From positions 186,001-250,000 of the forward strand of contig NZ_UPSE01000565.1 of the NCBI RefSeq assembly GCF_900573885.1: a stretch of 64,000 bases of DNA, written 5' to 3'. The notes under the pieces were generated by a model. It did no database searches, was not told the origin of the DNA, and saw only the letters and a list, made by a program, of their open reading frames with translations. Source of the DNA: Pseudomonas viridiflava (GTDB lineage: Bacteria > Pseudomonadota > Gammaproteobacteria > Pseudomonadales > Pseudomonadaceae). Each line of letters begins with the position of its first letter. The first letter of the stretch is position 1. This document shows positions 61,958-64,000 of the stretch, in pieces. The translations under genes were made by a program, and so were the position numbers.

Positions 61958-63727
61958 TTACAGGCCCTGCTCGCTTAACCACAGGTTCAGGGCCGCCAGT
62001 TGCCAAAGCTTGGAGCCGCGCAGCGGGGTCAGTTGGCCCTGTGGGTCGGTGAGTAACTGATCGAGCATGGTGGGGTTGAACAAGCCGCGATCCTGGCTCG
62101 GATCCATCAGCAGGTCGCGCACCCAGCCAAGCGTATTGCCCTCCAGATGCTTGAGCCCAGGCACCGGGAAATAGCCCTTCGGACGGTCGATTACGGCCGA
62201 GGGGATGACCAGCCGCGCGGCTTCTTTGAGCACTTGCTTGCCGCCATCAGGCAGCTTGAAGCGACCGGGAATGCGCGCCGAGAGCTCTACCAGCCGGTAG
62301 TCCAGAAACGGCGTACGCGCCTCCAGGCCCCAGGCCATGGTCATGTTGTCCACGCGTTTGACCGGGTCGTCGACCAGCATCACGGTGCTGTCCAGGCGCA
62401 GCGCCTTGTCAACGGCAGCATCCGCGCCGGGACGCTGGAAGTGCTCGCGCACATAATCGCCAGCGCAGTCGCCGGTCAGCCAGGCGGGCTGCACGGTATC
62501 GCGGTATTCGTCGTAGCTGCGGTCCAGAAAGGCGGCACGGTAGGCGGCATAAGGATCGGCCGCGCCGTCCACCATCGGGTACCAGTGATAGCCGGCAAAC
62601 AGCTCATCGGCGCCCTGCCCGCTCTGCACCACTTTGCAGTGCTTGGCCACTTCGCGAGACAGCAGATAAAAAGCGATGCAGTCATGGCTGACCATCGGCT
62701 CGCTCATGGCGCAGAAGGCGGCCGGCAGTTGCTCGATGATTTCGCGTTCGTCGATGCGCAACTGATGGTGGCGGGTGCCGTAGTGCTGGGCGATCAGGTC
62801 GGAGTACTGAAACTCGTCGCCGCGCTCGCCGCCGGCATCCTGAAAACCAATGGAGAAGGTCGACAGATTTTCCACGCCGACTTCACGCAGCAAGCCCACC
62901 AGCAAGCTGGAGTCGACACCGCCCGAGAGCAGCACGCCAACATCCACGGCGGCACGTTGGCGAATGGCCACAGCCTCGCGCAGGCTGTCGAGCGTCAGGT
63001 CGCGCCACTCCGTCAGGCCGTAAGCCTGCTCGTCGGCAGCGGCGCCGTAATTCAGGGTCCACCAGGTTTGCTGGGTGGTTTTGCCGTTGGCATCCACGCG
63101 CAACCAGGTGGCCGGCGGCAGCTTGCTGACATTGGCCAGCAGCGTGCGCGGTGCCGGCACTACGGCATGGAAATTCAGGTAGTGATTGAGGGCGACCGGG
63201 TCGAGGGTTTTGTCGATATCGCCGCCTTGCAGCAAGGCTGGCAGGGTTGAAGCGAAACGCAGGCGCTCTGCGGTATGGGACAGGTACAGCGGCTTGACGC
63301 CCAGACGGTCGCGGGCGATGAACAGCTCGCGCTTGTCACGCTCCCAGATGGCAAAGGCGAACATGCCATTGAGCTTGGGCAGCAGATCGGCGCCCCACGC
63401 GTGGTAGCCCTTGAGCAACACCTCGGTGTCGCCGTCAGAGAAAAACTGATAGCCCAGCGCTTGCAGCTCGGTGCGCAGCTCTGGGTAGTTGTAGATGGCG
63501 CCGTTGAAGACCATCGACAAACCGAGCTGGCTGTCGATCATCGGCTGACCGGAGGCTTCCTCCAAGTCCATGATTTTCAGGCGCCGGTGGCCCAAGGCGA
63601 TGGAACCCTGGCTATGAAAGCCATGGGCATCGGGGCCTCGCGGGGCGAGGTGATGGGTGATGCGCTCGACCGCTGCGAGGTCGGCGGGGCGATTGTTGAA
63701 ACGTAACTCTCCAGATATTCCGCACAT
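61958..63727 (-). CDS. asnO: N-acetylglutaminylglutamine amidotransferase (asparagine-synthetase-like)
   Basis: 589 residues. N-terminal Cys2 glutamine amidotransferase (MCGISGELRF) with NGAIYNYPELR and DTEVLLKGYHAWG; synthetase domain with the PPi loop LLSGGVDSSLLVGLL and SGQGADELFAGYHWYP. Turns N-acetylglutaminylglutamine into its amide, an osmolyte accumulated under salt stress. First gene of the asnO-ngg-peptidase operon. AAGGACT precedes the ATG. Osmotic induction is established for the family; no regulatory site was placed. Confidence 0.94.
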   Translation of the reverse strand: MCGISGELRFNNRPADLAAVERITHHLAPRGPDAHGFHSQGSIALGHRRLKIMDLEEASGQPMIDSQLGLSMVFNGAIYNYPELRTELQALGYQFFSDGDTEVLLKGYHAWGADLLPKLNGMFAFAIWERDKRELFIARDRLGVKPLYLSHTAERLRFASTLPALLQGGDIDKTLDPVALNHYLNFHAVVPAPRTLLANVSKLPPATWLRVDANGKTTQQTWWTLNYGAAADEQAYGLTEWRDLTLDSLREAVAIRQRAAVDVGVLLSGGVDSSLLVGLLREVGVENLSTFSIGFQDAGGERGDEFQYSDLIAQHYGTRHHQLRIDEREIIEQLPAAFCAMSEPMVSHDCIAFYLLSREVAKHCKVVQSGQGADELFAGYHWYPMVDGAADPYAAYRAAFLDRSYDEYRDTVQPAWLTGDCAGDYVREHFQRPGADAAVDKALRLDSTVMLVDDPVKRVDNMTMAWGLEARTPFLDYRLVELSARIPGRFKLPDGGKQVLKEAARLVIPSAVIDRPKGYFPVPGLKHLEGNTLGWVRDLLMDPSQDRGLFNPTMLDQLLTDPQGQLTPLRGSKLWQLAALNLWLSEQGL

Positions 63728-64000
63728 AGTCCTTACCGGGTTTCCGTTGGGGATGAAGGGGGCGCGCTTTCACTGCGCTACTGAAGCAGACCGGCTAAGG
63801 GGCTGAGAGTTTTAGATAAATGTGTTCTAACCCCGGACTATGCGAGGGGTCGGCTACGCCTGTGCGGTAGGCGAATTCAAGAATCTCCTGTTTATGGGAG
63901 CGCAGACAGAACCATCCGTAGGAGCCGATAAGTCGTTGTTGAACGCGACTTACCAGCTCGTACACAGTCAATTGCTAGCGCGCCAGAACAGCGGGCCCGG
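63728..64000. other. Upstream region of the NAGGN operon
   Basis: No gene is seen to the window end. It must contain the asnO promoter (minus strand) but no clear -35/-10 could be placed. A worn REP-like segment (GTAGGAGCCGATAAGTCG, then CGCGACTTACCAGC) is at 63919-63954. Confidence 0.5.

Overview
The window is about 64 kb of a GC-rich gammaproteobacterial chromosome that reads as Pseudomonas. The grounds are the molybdate, NAGGN-osmolyte, RhlA and guanidine gene sets in typical Pseudomonas form, many short palindromic 'GTAGGAGCC...GGCGAA' REP elements, and mostly short intergenic gaps. Species cannot be fixed from sequence reading alone; a fluorescent/syringae-type Pseudomonas is an inference. 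No prophage, insertion sequence, CRISPR array or integrase was seen. The window is core plus light accessory chromosome.

Layout. 1-1.4 kb: 3' end of a parvulin isomerase gene, a small unknown protein, a VOC protein. 1.4-2.0 kb: a secreted protein made almost wholly of 11-residue VAEGGA(D/E)R repeats. 2.1-5.7 kb (minus): a PP2C phosphatase / Ser-Thr kinase / FHA operon ending in a clear terminator. 6.0-7.7 kb: a YebC paralogue and small conserved genes. 7.8-11.3 kb: modABC (minus) with divergent modE and a ModE-like operator between them. 11.3-15.2 kb: crotonase, GNAT and several small envelope or stress proteins (PXPV, DUF2188, KGG repeat, lipoprotein).

15.4-25.8 kb is the most coherent pathway. 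A sigma-54-like promoter and a guanidine-I (ykkC) riboswitch precede an ABC importer, two UAAP proteins, a biotin-dependent carboxylase of the urea/guanidine type and allophanate hydrolase. The riboswitch argues that the true substrate is guanidine, which is carboxylated, deiminated and hydrolysed to ammonia and CO2. A GC-rich repeat family occurs on both sides of the carboxylase gene and also inside its reading frame.

25.9-31.9 kb: a membrane diguanylate cyclase, a Cys-rich CWC protein, RsuA, two L,D-transpeptidases of different families and an RhlA-type HAA synthase without RhlB beside it. 31.96 kb: tRNA-Gly(CCC) and a strong terminator. 32-41.9 kb: GlxA-type regulator, UV endonuclease UvsE, a GxSxG hydrolase-like protein of unknown role, a YjaB-like acetyltransferase, a double-domain KaiC-like ATPase with a single-domain response regulator, and small proteins including a probable remnant of an addiction-module antidote. 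42.0-43.1 kb: a complete RES/Xre toxin-antitoxin pair with a palindromic candidate operator.

43.3-51.4 kb: flavin reductase, HD-GYP protein, FecR-domain protein plus OmpA-like lipoprotein convergent with a CHASE2 nucleotide cyclase, aldo/keto reductase, VOC protein, methyltransferase. 51.5-58.8 kb: a large GT51/transpeptidase protein, YnfA, YheU and a 7TM hybrid histidine kinase. 58.8-63.7 kb (minus): the N-acetylglutaminylglutamine amide (NAGGN) osmoprotectant operon. Three families of short palindromic repeats are scattered through intergenic gaps, and several supply the stop codon of the adjacent gene.
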